DNA of 64,000 nt. Source: Natronincola peptidivorans (GTDB taxonomy: Bacteria; Bacillota; Clostridia; Peptostreptococcales; Natronincolaceae). Each line of letters opens with the position of its first letter. Position 1 is the stretch's first letter. The stretch lies in assembly GCF_900111615.1 (NCBI RefSeq), contig NZ_FOHU01000011.1, positions 62,001 to 126,000 on the forward strand, written 5' to 3'. The notes beneath the pieces were generated by a model. It ran no database searches, had not been told where the DNA came from, and worked only from the letters and a program-made list of their open reading frames with translations. The position numbers and the translations under genes were made by a program. Of the stretch, positions 63,821 through 64,000 are shown one piece after another.

Positions 63821-64000
63821 TTTTTAGAGGAAATTTCATCAAAATTCTATTGGTTTCTCTGCTTAAAATCATCAGTTTCCTCTGTTTTCATTGGTAAATG
63901 TTGGTTATAAAGATTCTTTTCATTATTTATTATCCTATATACTTATTTGAATTCATCACTTTTTTGTTATTTTTTTAATAATTATTCACTCTTGAGATTT

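Larger units (their letters stand above)
63103..64000. other. 898-base gene-free AT-rich region upstream of the NADH module
   Basis: No gene of 60 residues or more is seen on either strand. It contains a palindrome AATATTCATTT-T-AAATGAATATT (63181-63203) and two Rex-like sites. Composition is strikingly AT-rich even for this genome. It may hold a leader region and the start of a gene to the right. Confidence 0.55.

Overview
The window looks like chromosome of a low-GC, anaerobic, spore-forming Firmicute. Gene content and sequence style suggest an amino-acid-fermenting Clostridia of the Alkaliphilus/Natronincola type; this is inferred from content, not from a database match. Pointers are murB-rapZ-yvcK-whiA, GerMN and CotH proteins, a histidine-to-glutamate pathway joined to formate-tetrahydrofolate ligase, tryptophanase, selenium-dependent molybdenum-hydroxylase maturation genes and an NADH-linked iron-sulfur module.
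Positions 1-19356 look like an integrated mobile element. Its right end carries a tyrosine integrase (18146-19276) beside the 3' end of a 23S rRNA uracil methyltransferase gene (rlmD/rumA, 19357-20709), a gene end used as an attachment site by many Firmicute elements. Inward lie an ImmA-like protease with its repressor, four operator repeats in a divergent control region, and a leftward early/replication operon (about 9.0-17.0 kb). That operon holds an excisionase-like HTH protein, a frame-disrupted SNF2 helicase, small unknowns, a CHC2/TOPRIM/DUF927 primase-helicase, an iteron-like candidate origin, a VRR-NUC nuclease and an HTH protein. The left 9 kb is visibly more AT-rich and is a defence island, all on the minus strand. 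It contains a PLD-family restriction enzyme with two adenine methyltransferases, a membrane zinc-ribbon plus coiled-coil plus Mrr-nuclease cassette bracketed by diverged direct repeats, and a large HEPN/DUF4209 protein. No capsid, terminase or conjugation genes are visible; the left boundary is outside the window.
From 19357 rightwards the window is ordinary chromosome, almost all on the minus strand. Groups in order: rlmD, a GerMN lipid/spore-type secreted protein, fxsA, a YbgC thioesterase and a CotH protein; a branched-chain amino-acid ABC operon (livKHMGF); pyk-pfkA, a small signal-type protein and dnaE; yqeC, a MobA-like transferase, yqeB and xdhC (molybdenum hydroxylase maturation); hutU-ftcD-hutI-fhs-fchA (histidine carbon to glutamate, folate C1 and ATP, with hutH absent); HD-GYP and whiA; DUF1540, NUDIX and tnaA; yvcK-rapZ-murB; an orphan solute-binding protein; a molybdenum-cofactor riboswitch controlling moaA and a MOSC protein; fdhD; and an NADH-oxidising NuoE/2Fe-2S/NuoF module without a visible hydrogenase, preceded by 0.9 kb of very AT-rich DNA with two Rex-like sites.
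The most unusual material is the defence island: the PLD nuclease with two methyltransferases, and the Mrr cassette whose coiled-coil and nuclease halves are separated only by a run of ten A residues.
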